DNA from: Thiobacillus denitrificans
GTDB lineage: Bacteria > Pseudomonadota > Gammaproteobacteria > Burkholderiales > Thiobacillaceae
Reading direction: 5' to 3'
Length of the DNA: 64,000 bases
Assembly: GCA_020723405.1 (NCBI GenBank)
Contig: DYIY01000001.1
Location: 343,823 to 407,822 of the forward strand
Shown here: positions 38,266-49,915 of the stretch, piece by piece
Position numbering within the stretch: the first letter of the stretch is position 1
Layout of the letters: every line of letters begins with the position of its first letter
The notes under the pieces: generated by a model
What the model was told of the DNA's origin: nothing
Databases searched by the model: none
Seen by the model: only the letters and a program-made list of their open reading frames with translations
Position numbers and translations under genes: made by a program

Positions 38266-39042
38266 ATGACCAAGATTAAGTTCATCCACTTCCGCTTCCT
38301 GCCCATGTCCATGCGGGTGCTGTTCACCATGGTGCTGCTGGTGTTCGGTACCGGCTACCTGATGGCCATGATCCAGGTCTGGGAATCCCATGCCGGCAAG
38401 GATGGCGACCCCATGATCTCCGGCAAGGATCTGATGATCGCCTACAGCGGCAACCCGGAAGGCACCAAGCTGGAAACCGCCCTGCGCGGCCCCATGGCCG
38501 ACATGCTGCCCGCCGAGAAGCGTCAGGTGATCTTCGACTGGCTCCACGCCGGGGCCAAACAGGAAGAGTTCGAAGGCAAGATCAACCCCATCATGCAGGA
38601 GCACTGCATCGCCTGCCACAACCCGGAAGCCAACCCCCACCTGCCCGACCTGCGCGCCTATGAGGGCGTTTCCAAGGTCACCGCCCGGGACGAAGGCATG
38701 AACATTCCCACCCTGGTGCGGGTGTCCCACATCCACCTGTTCTCCATCACCTTCATCTTCTTCATCGTCGGTTTCATCTTCAGCCACGCCTACGTGCGGC
38801 CCACCTGGATGAAGTGCGTGCTGATCGCCGCCCCCTTCGTGGTGCTGATCACCGACGTGGCCTCCTGGTACCTGACCAAGATCTGGTCCGGCTTCGCCTG
38901 GATGGTGATCCTCTCCGGCGCCATCATGGGCATGGCCTTCGCCACCATGTGGATCATCTCCATGTGGCAGATGTGGTTCTGGCGGGTGCCTGAATCCATC
39001 AGCGAGAACCAGGGCGAGATCCCCTGCGTGCACGGCGACTGA
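38266..39042 (+). CDS. Membrane-anchored monoheme cytochrome-like protein
   Basis: 258 aa. One membrane segment near the N-terminus (about 14-33), a presumed periplasmic domain with a single heme c motif 'CIACH' (around residue 117, 'MQEHCIACHNPEANPHLPDL'), then three membrane segments (about 160-240). Histidines in the membrane part ('RVSHIHLF', 'FIFSHAYV') could bind a further heme. Similar proteins have been seen in sulfur- and ammonia-oxidising betaproteobacteria, but no role is established. AT-rich leader with an FNR-type box suggests redox control. Confidence 0.8.
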   Translation: MTKIKFIHFRFLPMSMRVLFTMVLLVFGTGYLMAMIQVWESHAGKDGDPMISGKDLMIAYSGNPEGTKLETALRGPMADMLPAEKRQVIFDWLHAGAKQEEFEGKINPIMQEHCIACHNPEANPHLPDLRAYEGVSKVTARDEGMNIPTLVRVSHIHLFSITFIFFIVGFIFSHAYVRPTWMKCVLIAAPFVVLITDVASWYLTKIWSGFAWMVILSGAIMGMAFATMWIISMWQMWFWRVPESISENQGEIPCVHGD

Positions 39043-39061
39043 GACAGCACCTCGAAAGCAA

Positions 39062-39090
39062 AAAGGGCGGCCGACAGGCCGCCCTTTTTG
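39062..39090. terminator. Bidirectional intrinsic terminator
   Basis: AAAGGGCGGCC (39062-39072), loop GACA, GGCCGCCCTTT (39077-39087), then TTG TTT; on the other strand an A-rich flank also gives a short T-run. It lies between the convergent cytochrome-like gene and leuA. Confidence 0.85.
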
Positions 39091-39108
39091 TTTGCCCGGC
39101 CCGTCAGA

Positions 39109-40644
<1,536 letters not shown>

Positions 40645-40666
40645 GGTTTGCTCCAGAAGCCAGGGG

Positions 40667-41458
40667 CTAGGCGCCAGGCGCCTTGTCCGCCCCATCGGAC
40701 CGCCTGCGGCCCAGACGCCGTCGGACCCACATCACGTAGCCGGACAGGCCATAGGCCAGCAGCAGCAGGAACAGCACGATGGGCGGGTCCACCGAGATCA
40801 GGCTGAAACCCAGGGCCACCAGGACGATGCCCACGAAGGGCACGCTGCGTTTCAGATTGATGTCCTTGCCGCTGTAGAAACGGAAATTGGTGATCATGGT
40901 GATGCCGGCGAACAGGGTGAGTCCCCAGGCCAACCAGCCCACGTCGGTTCCGGGGATGTGGTTGTCCACCATGACCCAGATGAAGCCCGCCACCAGGCAG
41001 GCCGCCGCCGGGCTGGGCAGGCCCATGAACCAGCGCTTGTCCTGGACTGCCAGCATGGTGTTGAAGCGGGCCAGGCGGAGGGCCGCCCCGGCGCAGAAGA
41101 CAAAGGCGGCCACCCAGCCCAGCTTGCCCAGGTTCTGGAGGGCGAAGCTGTACATGACCAGGGCCGGCGCCACGCCGAAGGACACCATGTCGGACAGGGA
41201 ATCATATTCGGCGCCGAAGGCGCTCTGGGTGTTGGTGAGCCGGGCCACCCGGCCGTCCAATCCATCCAGGACCATGGCCACGAAGATGGCCACGGCGGCC
41301 ATCTCGAAGCGACCGTTCATGGCCTGGACGATGGCGAAGAAACCGGCGAACAGGGCACCGGTGGTAAACAGGTTGGGCAGCAGGTAGATGCCGCGCCGGG
41401 TCGGTTTGGCGGGAACGTCGCCAGTCCCCGGTTCCTGATCGGTCACCGGATCATCCAT
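40667..41458 (-). CDS. pssA: CDP-diacylglycerol-serine O-phosphatidyltransferase
   Basis: 263 aa with about eight membrane segments. The CDP-alcohol phosphatidyltransferase motif is spread over '[14 protein letters not shown]' and '[15 protein letters not shown]'. It makes phosphatidylserine, which the Psd protein encoded just upstream decarboxylates. The two genes are three bases apart. Confidence 0.95.
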   Translation of the reverse strand: MDDPVTDQEPGTGDVPAKPTRRGIYLLPNLFTTGALFAGFFAIVQAMNGRFEMAAVAIFVAMVLDGLDGRVARLTNTQSAFGAEYDSLSDMVSFGVAPALVMYSFALQNLGKLGWVAAFVFCAGAALRLARFNTMLAVQDKRWFMGLPSPAAACLVAGFIWVMVDNHIPGTDVGWLAWGLTLFAGITMITNFRFYSGKDINLKRSVPFVGIVLVALGFSLISVDPPIVLFLLLLAYGLSGYVMWVRRRLGRRRSDGADKAPGA

Positions 41459-41461
41459 GGC

Positions 41462-42130
41462 TCACAACCGGGCCAGCACGTCGCTGCAAGCACGAACCTT
41501 GTCGCCCAGGGCCACCTGGGGCCTGGCATCGGTGGGCAGGTACACGTCCACCCGGGAACCGAAGCGGATGAAACCGTAACGCTGCCCCCGGGTGAGGGTG
41601 GCGCCAGGTTCCACGTAGCAGAGGATGCGCCGGGCGATGAGGCCGGCCACCTGCACGCTGGTCACGTCCTTGCCGTCGGCGGTGCGGAACCACACGGCAT
41701 TGCGTTCATTTTCGGTGGAAGCCTTGGCCAGGTCGGCGTTGACGAACTTGCCCGGGTTGTACCAGCGGCCCTTGACCTCGCCATCCACCGGAGCCCGGTT
41801 GGAATGGACGTTGAACACGTTCATGAACACGCTGATCTTCAGGGCCCGGCGCTGGAGCCAGGGATCCTCCGTCTCTTCCACTGCCACGATGCGGCCGTCG
41901 GCGGGGGACAGCACCAAGCCTTCGCCGATGGGCACCACCCGTGCCGGGTCCCGGAAAAATTGCAGGACGAACAGGGCGATGATCCACAGGGGTGCAGCCC
42001 AGGCCCAACCGGCCAGCAGGGTGGCGGCCAGGGCAGCCAGTACGGACATGCCCAGGAAGGGCCAGCCTTCACGGGCAATGAGGGGGTGAGGCCAGGGGGC
42101 TTTGGCAGGAGGCATGAGGCCGATACACAT
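41462..42130 (-). CDS. psd: Phosphatidylserine decarboxylase proenzyme (short type)
   Basis: 222 aa, the short Psd class. Two N-terminal hydrophobic segments (about 25-60), then the catalytic domain with '[14 protein letters not shown]' and '[12 protein letters not shown]'. The self-cleavage site is the Gly-Ser pair in '[12 protein letters not shown]', which creates the pyruvoyl group. It produces phosphatidylethanolamine. The first ~15 residues are not conserved, and the true start may be internal. Confidence 0.93.
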   Translation of the reverse strand: MCIGLMPPAKAPWPHPLIAREGWPFLGMSVLAALAATLLAGWAWAAPLWIIALFVLQFFRDPARVVPIGEGLVLSPADGRIVAVEETEDPWLQRRALKISVFMNVFNVHSNRAPVDGEVKGRWYNPGKFVNADLAKASTENERNAVWFRTADGKDVTSVQVAGLIARRILCYVEPGATLTRGQRYGFIRFGSRVDVYLPTDARPQVALGDKVRACSDVLARL

Positions 42131-42132
42131 GT

Positions 42133-42231
42133 TGGGTAGCCGGTAGCGGGTAGCCGGTGGTCTGTAGCTGGATTTAAGCGCGCCGCAGGCGCGGAAGAAT
42201 CGCTACCGACTACCAACTACCGACTACAAGC
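42133..42231. repeat. Intergenic inverted repeat of GGTAG-type units
   Basis: Between ilvC and psd, GGTAGCCGGTAGCGGGTAGC units (about 42137-42156) face CTACCGACTACCAACTACCG units (about 42203-42222). On one strand they can fold into a long imperfect stem, with an inner GCGCGCC/GGCGCGG stem. No gene. Confidence 0.6.
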
Positions 42232-43335
<1,104 letters not shown>

Positions 43336-43339
<4 letters not shown>

Positions 43340-43827
43340 ACTTTCATCACCCGGTCGCCGCGGCCGATGCCCGAGGCGCCGGTGCGCACGGTTTCCAGGA
43401 TGGCGCTGGGTTCCAGGGCGGCCAGGAAGGCATCCAGCTTGGTACCCGGCCCGGTGAGTTCGATGGTGTAGGTCTTGTCCGCCACGTCCAGGATGCGCCC
43501 CCGGAAAATGTCGGCCATACGTTTGATCTCTTCGCGCATCTCGCCGGTGGCCCGCACCTTCACCAGCATCAGCTCCCGCTCGATGTGGCTGCCGTCGGAA
43601 AGGTCCTGGACCTTCACCACGTCCACCAGTTTGTTGAGCTGCTTGGTGATCTGCTCGATGACGTCGTCGGACCCCCGGGTGACGATGGTCATCCGCGACA
43701 GGGTGGCATCCTCGGTGGGGGCCACGGTGAGGGATTCGATGTTGTAGCCCCGGGCCGAGAACAGGCCGGCCACCCGGGACAGGGCACCGGATTCGTTTTC
43801 CATCAACAGGGAAATGATGTGTCGCAT
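43336..43827 (-). CDS. ilvH: Acetolactate synthase small (regulatory) subunit
   Basis: 163 aa with an N-terminal ACT domain ('HIISLLMENESGALSRVAGL') that binds valine for feedback control and a C-terminal ALS-associated domain ('ELMLVKVRATGEMREEIKRM'). It starts nine bases after ilvB, so both subunits come from one transcript. Confidence 0.96.
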
Positions 43828-43836
43828 GGCCCGTCC

Positions 43837-45546
43837 TTACACCAGGATCATCTCGGACAGACCCTTGCCGGCTGGCACCATGGGGAACACGTTCTCCCGG
43901 GGGTCGGTGAGGAAGTTGATGAACACCAGGCGGTCCTTGTACTTGCCGAAGGCGTCCCGCAGGGCGGGTTCCACGTCTTCGGGCTTCTCGATGGTCATGC
44001 CCACGTGGCCATAGGCTTCGGCCAGCTTCACGAAATCCGGCAGAGAAGTCATGTAGGACTCGGCGTAGCGCTCTTCGTAGAAGAACTCCTGCCATTGCCG
44101 CACCATGCCCAGGTAGCCGTTGTTGAGCAGGATGATCTTGAGGGGCAGCTTCCATTCCTTGCAGGTGGACAGCTCCTGGATGTTCATCTGGATGCTGCCC
44201 TCGCCGGTGATGCAGGCCACGCTGGCGTCGGGATGGGCCATCTGCACGCCCATGGCGGCGGGCAGACCGAAGCCCATGGTGCCCAGACCGCCGGAATTGA
44301 TCCAGCGGCGGGGTTTGGCGAATTTGTAGTACTGGGCCGCCCACATCTGGTGCTGGCCCACGTCGGAGGTGACGAAGGCGTCGCCACCGGTGACCTCGTA
44401 GAGCTTTTCCACCACGAACTGGGGCTTGATCACTGCGGCATTGCGGTCGTACTTGAGGCAGTCCTGGGAACGCCACAATTCGATCTGGGCCCACCAGGCC
44501 TTGAGGGCCTGCTCATCGGGTTTGTCCTTGCCGGCTTTCAGATGCTTGCAGATCTCGTCCAGTACCTGGCCCACTTCGCCGACGATGGGCACGTCCACCT
44601 TGACCCGTTTGGAAATGGAGGACGGGTCCACATCAATGTGGATGATGCGGTGGGCTTCCTTGGCGAAGTGCTTGGGATTGCCCACCACCCGGTCATCGAA
44701 GCGGGCGCCCACCGCCAGCAGCACGTCGCAGTGCTGCATGGCCATGTTGGCCTCGATGGTGCCGTGCATGCCCAGCATGCCCAGGAACTGGGGATCCGGT
44801 GAGGGGAAGCCCCCCAGGCCCATGAGGGTGCTGGTCACCGGATAGCCCAGCAGACGGGCCAGTTCGGCAACCTGCTCGGCGGCATTGCCAAGAACCACGC
44901 CACCGCCGGTGTAGATCATGGGCCGCTGGGCTTCCAGAAGCATCTGGGCGGCCTTCTTGATCTGGCCGGCATGGCCCTTGCTGGTGGGGTTGTAGGAGCG
45001 CATGGACACGCTCCTGGGGTATTCGTAGACGCACTTGTGCTGGGTGACGTCCTTGGGCACGTCCACCACCACGGGACCGGGTCGGCCGGTGGCGGCGATG
45101 AAGAAAGCCTTCTTGATGGTGGAGGCCAGTTCCCTCACGTCCTTCACCAGGAAGTTGTGCTTCACGCAGGGGCGGGTGATGCCGATCGTATCCACTTCCT
45201 GGAAGGCATCCTGGCCGATGGCGGCAGTGGGCACCTGGCCGGTGATGACCACCATGGGAATGGAATCCATGTAGGCCGTGGCGATGCCGGTCACCGCATT
45301 GGTGGCGCCGGGGCCGGAGGTGACGATGGCCACCCCCACCTGTCCGGTGCAGCGGGCATAGGCGTCGGCGGCATGGACTGCGGCCTGCTCATGCCGCACC
45401 AAAATGTGCTCGAAATCCTTCTGCTTGTAGATTTCGTCGTAAATGTTGAGCACCGCGCCGCCGGGGTACCCAAAGATGTGCTTGATGCCCTCGTCGCGCA
45501 TGCAGCGGACGACGATCTCCGCACCAGTCAATTCCATGTCGGCCAT
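43837..45546 (-). CDS. ilvB: Acetolactate synthase large (catalytic) subunit
   Basis: 569 aa thiamine-diphosphate enzyme. 'ELTGAEIVVRCMRDEGIKHI' start, catalytic Glu region 'ILVRHEQAAVHAADAYARCT', and ThDP motif 'GEGSIQMNIQELSTCKEWKL'. ATG 45546 is chosen because a good promoter ends about 25 bases upstream; an in-frame GTG at 45606 would lie inside that promoter's -35 element, and ATG 45537 is also possible. First gene of the ilvBHC-psd-pssA-leuA run. Confidence 0.96.
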   Translation of the reverse strand: MADMELTGAEIVVRCMRDEGIKHIFGYPGGAVLNIYDEIYKQKDFEHILVRHEQAAVHAADAYARCTGQVGVAIVTSGPGATNAVTGIATAYMDSIPMVVITGQVPTAAIGQDAFQEVDTIGITRPCVKHNFLVKDVRELASTIKKAFFIAATGRPGPVVVDVPKDVTQHKCVYEYPRSVSMRSYNPTSKGHAGQIKKAAQMLLEAQRPMIYTGGGVVLGNAAEQVAELARLLGYPVTSTLMGLGGFPSPDPQFLGMLGMHGTIEANMAMQHCDVLLAVGARFDDRVVGNPKHFAKEAHRIIHIDVDPSSISKRVKVDVPIVGEVGQVLDEICKHLKAGKDKPDEQALKAWWAQIELWRSQDCLKYDRNAAVIKPQFVVEKLYEVTGGDAFVTSDVGQHQMWAAQYYKFAKPRRWINSGGLGTMGFGLPAAMGVQMAHPDASVACITGEGSIQMNIQELSTCKEWKLPLKIILLNNGYLGMVRQWQEFFYEERYAESYMTSLPDFVKLAEAYGHVGMTIEKPEDVEPALRDAFGKYKDRLVFINFLTDPRENVFPMVPAGKGLSEMILV

Positions 45547-45577
45547 GGTGTGAGGTTTGAGCTTCGGAAAAGGTTGA

Positions 45578-45606
45578 ACACTAGCGACTGCGCCCCCCAC
45601 GGTCAA
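45578..45606 (-). promoter_or_regulatory. Predicted sigma-70 promoter of ilvB
   Basis: On the minus strand: TTGACC (45606-45601), 17-base spacer, TAGTGT (45583-45578). A transcript would start near 45571 and have a leader of about 25 bases. No attenuator hairpin or leader peptide rich in branched-chain codons is visible. Confidence 0.5.
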
Positions 45607-45632
45607 GGACGGCGGGGGTCGCGGACCCGAAC

Positions 45633-45662
45633 AAAAAGGGGTTTGGCTGACGCCAAACCCCT
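45633..45662 (-). terminator. Intrinsic terminator of the tRNA-Lys pair
   Basis: On the minus strand AGGGGTTTGGC (45662-45652), loop GTCA, GCCAAACCCCT (45647-45637), then TTTTT. It lies seven bases past the end of the second tRNA-Lys gene. Confidence 0.85.
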
Positions 45663-45668
45663 CGCATC

Positions 45669-45744
45669 TGGTGGGTTGTCACAGATTCGAACTGTGGACC
45701 TACGGATTAAGAGTCCGCTGCTCTACCAACTGAGCTAACAACCC
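45669..45744 (-). tRNA. tRNA-Lys (anticodon CTT)
   Basis: 76 nt with encoded CCA. The acceptor stem GGGTTGT pairs with ACAACCC; the anticodon loop is CTCTTAA with anticodon CTT; the T-loop TTCGAAT is normal. It is the second gene of a two-tRNA transcript, two bases after the other tRNA-Lys. Confidence 0.96.
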
Positions 45745-45746
45745 GG

Positions 45747-45822
45747 TGGTGGGTCGGGCGAGACTCGAACTCGCGACCAACGGATTAAAAGTCCGCTGCT
45801 CTACCGACTGAGCTACCGACCC
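45747..45822 (-). tRNA. tRNA-Lys (anticodon TTT)
   Basis: 76 nt with encoded CCA. The acceptor stem GGGTCGG pairs with CCGACCC; the anticodon loop CTTTTAA gives anticodon TTT, which reads both lysine codons. It is the first gene after a strong promoter. Confidence 0.96.
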
Positions 45823-45835
45823 GGAGAGAGGCGCG

Positions 45836-45865
45836 ATTATGTCAGGAAATTGAAATGACGGTCAA
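45836..45865 (-). promoter_or_regulatory. Promoter of the tRNA-Lys pair
   Basis: On the minus strand TTGACC (45865-45860), 18-base spacer, CATAAT (45841-45836). Predicted transcription start near 45829, seven bases ahead of the first tRNA-Lys. Confidence 0.65.
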
Positions 45866-45873
45866 CGCGGGAG

Positions 45874-46536
45874 TCAGTAAGTCACGGTTTTCGGCTTGCC
45901 GGCAGCGGGCTTGGCCTTGTTGGCCGGAGCGGTCTTGCTGGCCTCCGCAGGGGCAGCCTCGGGCTTGCTGAAGGTGACTTCCTTGAGGGGAGACGGCGCG
46001 GTGGCTTCCGGCTTGCCGCCGGCCAACTGGGTGTTCTTGGCCTTGTACTCGTCCATGAAGGCCAGCACCTTGTTCATGCGCACCTGGCCGGGGATGAACA
46101 TGACGATCTCGCCTTCGGGATCATAGATGTAGGACGTGGGGTAGAAATCCACCGGACCCACCTGGCGGAAGGGGCTGTCCGGATTGCGCCGGGCGCCGCC
46201 TGCCACGATGGAGTGGAAGTCCAGGCTGTGCCGGCTGGCGGCGTCGCGCACCACGTTCTCGTCGGGGCCGTAGTCCAGGCCGATGCCGATGACCACGAAG
46301 TCCTTGCGCTTGTTGAGTTCGTTGAGGGCGGGCACTTCAACCCAGCAGAGGGGACACCAGGGCGCCCAGAAGTTCACCAGCACCCACTTGCCCTTGAAAT
46401 CGGACAGTTTGACGGCCTTGCCGTTGATGTCGGTGAACTCGAAGTTGATGGCCTTGGTCGCCTCGGCAAAGGCAATGGGGGAAGTCGTGAACCATACGGC
46501 CAATCCGACCAGCAACGCACCCAGCACCTTACGCAT
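45874..46536 (-). CDS. TlpA-like thioredoxin-fold protein with Ala/Lys/Pro-rich tail
   Basis: 220 aa. A signal peptide or anchor (about 1-24), then a TlpA/AhpC-TSA thioredoxin fold with redox motif 'WAPWCPLCWVEVPALNELN' and a cis-proline region 'FYPTSYIYDPEGEIV'. The last ~55 residues are a low-complexity Ala-Pro-Lys tail. Likely a periplasmic thiol-disulfide protein. It lies 86 bases downstream of the YeeE transporter gene, suggesting joint function in sulfur handling. Confidence 0.88.
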   Translation of the reverse strand: MRKVLGALLVGLAVWFTTSPIAFAEATKAINFEFTDINGKAVKLSDFKGKWVLVNFWAPWCPLCWVEVPALNELNKRKDFVVIGIGLDYGPDENVVRDAASRHSLDFHSIVAGGARRNPDSPFRQVGPVDFYPTSYIYDPEGEIVMFIPGQVRMNKVLAFMDEYKAKNTQLAGGKPEATAPSPLKEVTFSKPEAAPAEASKTAPANKAKPAAGKPKTVTY

Positions 46537-46622
46537 TCACGTTCCTTTCCATCTCGCCGCGCGGCCATGCCCGCGCTCTGATTATCGGCGCCTCGTCCGG
46601 GGCCTTTAATAGAACATTCGGA

Positions 46623-47720
46623 TCAGGCTTCACGCATCATCAAATAATACTGGATTTTCATCGTGACGGCCGCGCCGACGACGATGCCGAAGAAAACAAT
46701 GAAGGAACTGATGGAAAGTGTCGACACCCCGGTCACCGCCTGGCCGATGGTGCAGCCCATGGCGGTGATGCCACCGAAGCCCATGAGCACGGCGCCGATC
46801 AGGTGGCGGAACATGTCCTGGGGGGAGTTGAAGTATTCCCAGCGGAAGGAGCGGTTGAACACCGAGTAGAGGAAGGACCCCACCACCACGCCGAACACGC
46901 TGGCCACCCCGAAGGTGATGTGCTTGTCACGCCAGTAGGCCCACAGGTCCATGGTGTAGGACAGGGGCCCCACGAAGGTCATGGACTCGGCCAGGTGGGA
47001 ATCGGTGCCCAGGAAGGTGAGCTCCATGGTTTCCGGATTTTCGCCGAAGCCCAGGTAGCCGGTGACGTACCAGCCGGCGGTGACCACCCCCCCGACCACC
47101 AGCCCGGCGAGCAGGTTGTCCCGACTCTCGCGGAACTCCTTGCTGGCGAAGACGAAGGCCAGGATCGCCAGGGCCAGCACCAGGCCCACGGACAATTGGG
47201 ACATCTTGTCGGCCATGCCCATCATGCTGGGCAGGGTTTGCAGACCGTCCAGGTGAATGGTCACCGGTTCGGCGCGCAGCACTGCATCGACGAAGGCCCG
47301 CAGGATGCCGTTCATGGTCACCAGGGCGGTGTAGCCCAGGAACAGGAAAACCACCACCGATTTCAGGTTGCCTCCCCCCAGGCGCACCAGGGTGCGCTGG
47401 CCACACCCCCCGGCCAGGGTCATGCCCACGCCGAAGGTGAGGCCGCCCACCAGAGCCGCCAGCCAGTGGATGGTCCCCCGGGTGTAGTAGGTCTGGCCCA
47501 CGTCCAGATAACCGAAATAAATGAGGAGATTGGTGCCCAGGATGGCCAGGCCGATGCCCAGGAGCCAGGCCCGCATGCGCCCCCAGTCACCCATGTTCAC
47601 CACATCCGACACGGCGCCCATGGTGCAGAAGCTGGTCTTGTTGGCCATGTAGCCGAAGATCAGCGCCAGAAAGAAGCCCAGCCAGGCGACGACCAGTGCC
47701 GGGTTTTCCACGTTGTCCAT
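46623..47720 (-). CDS. YeeE/YedE family thiosulfate/sulfur transporter (TsuA-like)
   Basis: 365 aa with about ten membrane segments. The three conserved cysteines of this family are present: 'KTSFCTMGAVSDVVNMGDWG', 'LAGGCGQRTLVRLGGGNL' and 'GCTIGQAVTGVSTLS'. In the thiosulfate transporter TsuA these cysteines relay thiosulfate through the membrane. Thiosulfate, another sulfur species or selenium compound could be the substrate here. A perfect inverted repeat sits 50 bases upstream. Confidence 0.9.
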   Translation of the reverse strand: MDNVENPALVVAWLGFFLALIFGYMANKTSFCTMGAVSDVVNMGDWGRMRAWLLGIGLAILGTNLLIYFGYLDVGQTYYTRGTIHWLAALVGGLTFGVGMTLAGGCGQRTLVRLGGGNLKSVVVFLFLGYTALVTMNGILRAFVDAVLRAEPVTIHLDGLQTLPSMMGMADKMSQLSVGLVLALAILAFVFASKEFRESRDNLLAGLVVGGVVTAGWYVTGYLGFGENPETMELTFLGTDSHLAESMTFVGPLSYTMDLWAYWRDKHITFGVASVFGVVVGSFLYSVFNRSFRWEYFNSPQDMFRHLIGAVLMGFGGITAMGCTIGQAVTGVSTLSISSFIVFFGIVVGAAVTMKIQYYLMMREA

Positions 47721-47769
47721 CCTGCGGTCTCCTCTCGATGGAACGTCATTTGTGGGGCGGGATTATTCG

Positions 47770-47790
47770 TTGCATGGCCCCGACATGCAA
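47770..47790. promoter_or_regulatory. Inverted repeat upstream of the YeeE transporter gene
   Basis: TTGCATG (47770-47776), seven-base spacer, CATGCAA (47784-47790), all perfect. It lies between the queC stop and the transporter start, a good place for a sulfur-responsive repressor operator. The binding protein is unknown. Confidence 0.5.
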
Positions 47791-47804
47791 TCAATCCTTC
47801 ACAT

Positions 47805-48479
47805 TCAGGGCGAATACCGGGTGGGGTCAGCCAAGCCGGCCTGTTCGAACCCCTGCCGGCGCAGGCGGCAGGAATCGCAGCGGCCACAGGCCAGACCACT
47901 GACGCTGGCCTGGTAGCAGGACACGGTGAGGCCGTAATCCACGCCCAGATCCATGCCCAGGCGGACGATCTGGGCCTTGGTCAGATCGATCAGGGGAGCT
48001 GCGATGCGGATGGGGTGGCCATCCACGGCCCGCTTGGTGGCCACGTCGGCCAGGGACTGGAAAGCCTGGACGAAGGCGGGCCGGCAGTCCGGATAGCCTG
48101 AGTAATCCAGGGCGTTGACGCCGATGTGGATGCTGTCGGCATCCAGCACCTCGGCCCAGCCCAGGGCCAGGGAAAGCATAATGGTGTTGCGCGCCGGCAC
48201 GTAGGTCACCGGGATGCCCTGGGAGGGTGTCTCGGGCACCGCCACGCTGGCGTCGGTCAGGGCCGATCCGGCAAAGCCGCCCATGTCCAGACGCATGATG
48301 CGATGCTCCACGGCCCCCAGGGAGCCGGCAACGGCCCGGGCGGCATCCAGTTCCGCATGGTGCCGCTGGCCGTAGTCCAGGCTCAGGGCGTGGCACTCCA
48401 GACCCTCCCGGCGGGCCAGGGCCAGCACCGTGGCGGAATCCAGGCCGCCGGACAGGAGCACCACGGCCCGTCCGCTCAT
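47805..48479 (-). CDS. queC: 7-cyano-7-deazaguanine synthase
   Basis: 224 aa. The PP-loop '[20 protein letters not shown]' and the zinc-binding C-terminus '[17 protein letters not shown]' identify QueC, which makes preQ0 for queuosine. It overlaps queE by four bases (ATGA). Confidence 0.95.
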   Translation of the reverse strand: MSGRAVVLLSGGLDSATVLALARREGLECHALSLDYGQRHHAELDAARAVAGSLGAVEHRIMRLDMGGFAGSALTDASVAVPETPSQGIPVTYVPARNTIMLSLALGWAEVLDADSIHIGVNALDYSGYPDCRPAFVQAFQSLADVATKRAVDGHPIRIAAPLIDLTKAQIVRLGMDLGVDYGLTVSCYQASVSGLACGRCDSCRLRRQGFEQAGLADPTRYSP

Positions 48480-49129
48480 CGCTCCCGCTCCTCACCCCAG
48501 AGCAATTTGTGCAACTGGACCTGGACACGCACCGGCAGGCCGTCGCGCAGCACCCATTCGGCCAGTTGGGCCGCTGCCAGGGAATTCCATACCGGAGAGA
48601 ACAGCACCGGGCAGCGCCGGGCCAGATCATGGCGGGCCAACACCTCCCGGGCCCACAGGTAATCCCCTTCGTCGCACAGCACGAACTTCACCTCGTCCCG
48701 GGGCGTCAGCGCCTCCAGGTTGGACCACAGGTTGCGTTCGACCTCCCCGGACCCCGGGGTCTTCACGTCCAGGATGCGCGCCACCCGGCCATCCACGGCA
48801 CCGATGTCCACGGCACCGCTGGTCTCCAGGGATACGTCCAGACCCCGATCGCACAGGGCGGCCAGCAGAGCCAGGCAGGGTTTCTGGGCCAGGGGCTCGC
48901 CACCCGTCACACAGACGTGGCGGACCCGGGGGTCGGCGGCCCGGGCCAGCAGGTCGTCCAGCCCCATCCACTCCCCGCCCTGGAAGGCATGCGCCGTGTC
49001 ACAGTATCCGCAGCGCAGGGGACAGCCGGTGAGGCGGATGAACAGGGTGGGCAAGCCCACCCGGCTGGCTTCCCCCTGAAGGGAGAAGAAGAGCTCCGAG
49101 ACGCGCAGGCGGGTGTTCGGACTGGCCAT
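48476..49129 (-). CDS. queE: 7-carboxy-7-deazaguanine synthase
   Basis: 217 aa radical SAM enzyme. The cluster motif is '[20 protein letters not shown]' and an SAM-binding '[11 protein letters not shown]' follows. It makes CDG, the substrate of QueC. The gene begins immediately after cpoB. Confidence 0.95.
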   Translation of the reverse strand: MASPNTRLRVSELFFSLQGEASRVGLPTLFIRLTGCPLRCGYCDTAHAFQGGEWMGLDDLLARAADPRVRHVCVTGGEPLAQKPCLALLAALCDRGLDVSLETSGAVDIGAVDGRVARILDVKTPGSGEVERNLWSNLEALTPRDEVKFVLCDEGDYLWAREVLARHDLARRCPVLFSPVWNSLAAAQLAEWVLRDGLPVRVQVQLHKLLWGEERER

Positions 49130-49915
49130 CTACTTCAGGGTGGCCAGCAGTTTCCTGCCGTTGTCGGCGGCCTTGCTCTGGGGATGCTTGGCGATGAGCA
49201 CATCCAGGGTGGCCTTGGCCGCCTCGGTCTCCTCCATCTGGGCCTGGGTGCGGGCCAGGGACAGCAGGGCGTCGGGCACCTTGGGGCTGTTGGGAAAATC
49301 CTTCAACAGTTTCTGGTAGGCGGCGGCGGCGCTCTTGAAATCCCCCAGCCCCACGTGGGAAAAGCCCGTCCAATACAGGGCGTTGGCCGCCAGTGGCCCG
49401 CTGGGGTATTGCTTGAGGAAGGTCTGGAAGGCGGCCACCGCATCCTTGTACCTGGCGCCCTTCACCTGGGCATGGGCGGCCTCGTAGGCCCGGGCCTCGG
49501 CTTCACTGTCCACGGCCACGGCGGGGGGAGCCGGGGGCACCAGGGTCTGGGCCACTTGCAGGCGCATGGCGTCCGGCGGCGGTGCCACCGGCCGGCTGGC
49601 CAGTTCCTTGAGCCGGCCGTCCAGGTCGGCGAACAGGTCCTTGACCCGTTTGTCGGCACTGTCCAGCTTGAAGGACTGTTCCTCCTGTCCGCCGCGCAGG
49701 CGGGCCACCTCGGCCTTGAGGGCCTCCACCTGGTTGAGCAGGTTGAGCAGGCCCTGATTCTGCAACTGGGCCTCCAGGCGGGCGATCCGTTCCTCCTGGG
49801 CGGCCAGGGCACGGCGCAGTTCTACGTTCTGGGCCAGTGCCTCTTCGGCCGGTCCGGCCAGAGCCGAGCCGGCCAGCAGGGCGGCCAGCAGGAGGGCGGG
49901 GGCGGTGGGTTTCAT
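49130..49915 (-). CDS. cpoB: Tol-Pal system protein CpoB (YbgF)
   Basis: 261 aa. Signal peptide (1-20), an N-terminal coiled coil (about 30-75, 'LRRALAAQEERIARLEAQLQ') used for trimer formation, and C-terminal TPR repeats ('YEAAHAQVKGARYKDAVAAF'). It coordinates peptidoglycan synthesis with outer-membrane constriction during division. Its start overlaps the pal stop by four bases. Confidence 0.93.
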   Translation of the reverse strand: MKPTAPALLLAALLAGSALAGPAEEALAQNVELRRALAAQEERIARLEAQLQNQGLLNLLNQVEALKAEVARLRGGQEEQSFKLDSADKRVKDLFADLDGRLKELASRPVAPPPDAMRLQVAQTLVPPAPPAVAVDSEAEARAYEAAHAQVKGARYKDAVAAFQTFLKQYPSGPLAANALYWTGFSHVGLGDFKSAAAAYQKLLKDFPNSPKVPDALLSLARTQAQMEETEAAKATLDVLIAKHPQSKAADNGRKLLATLK

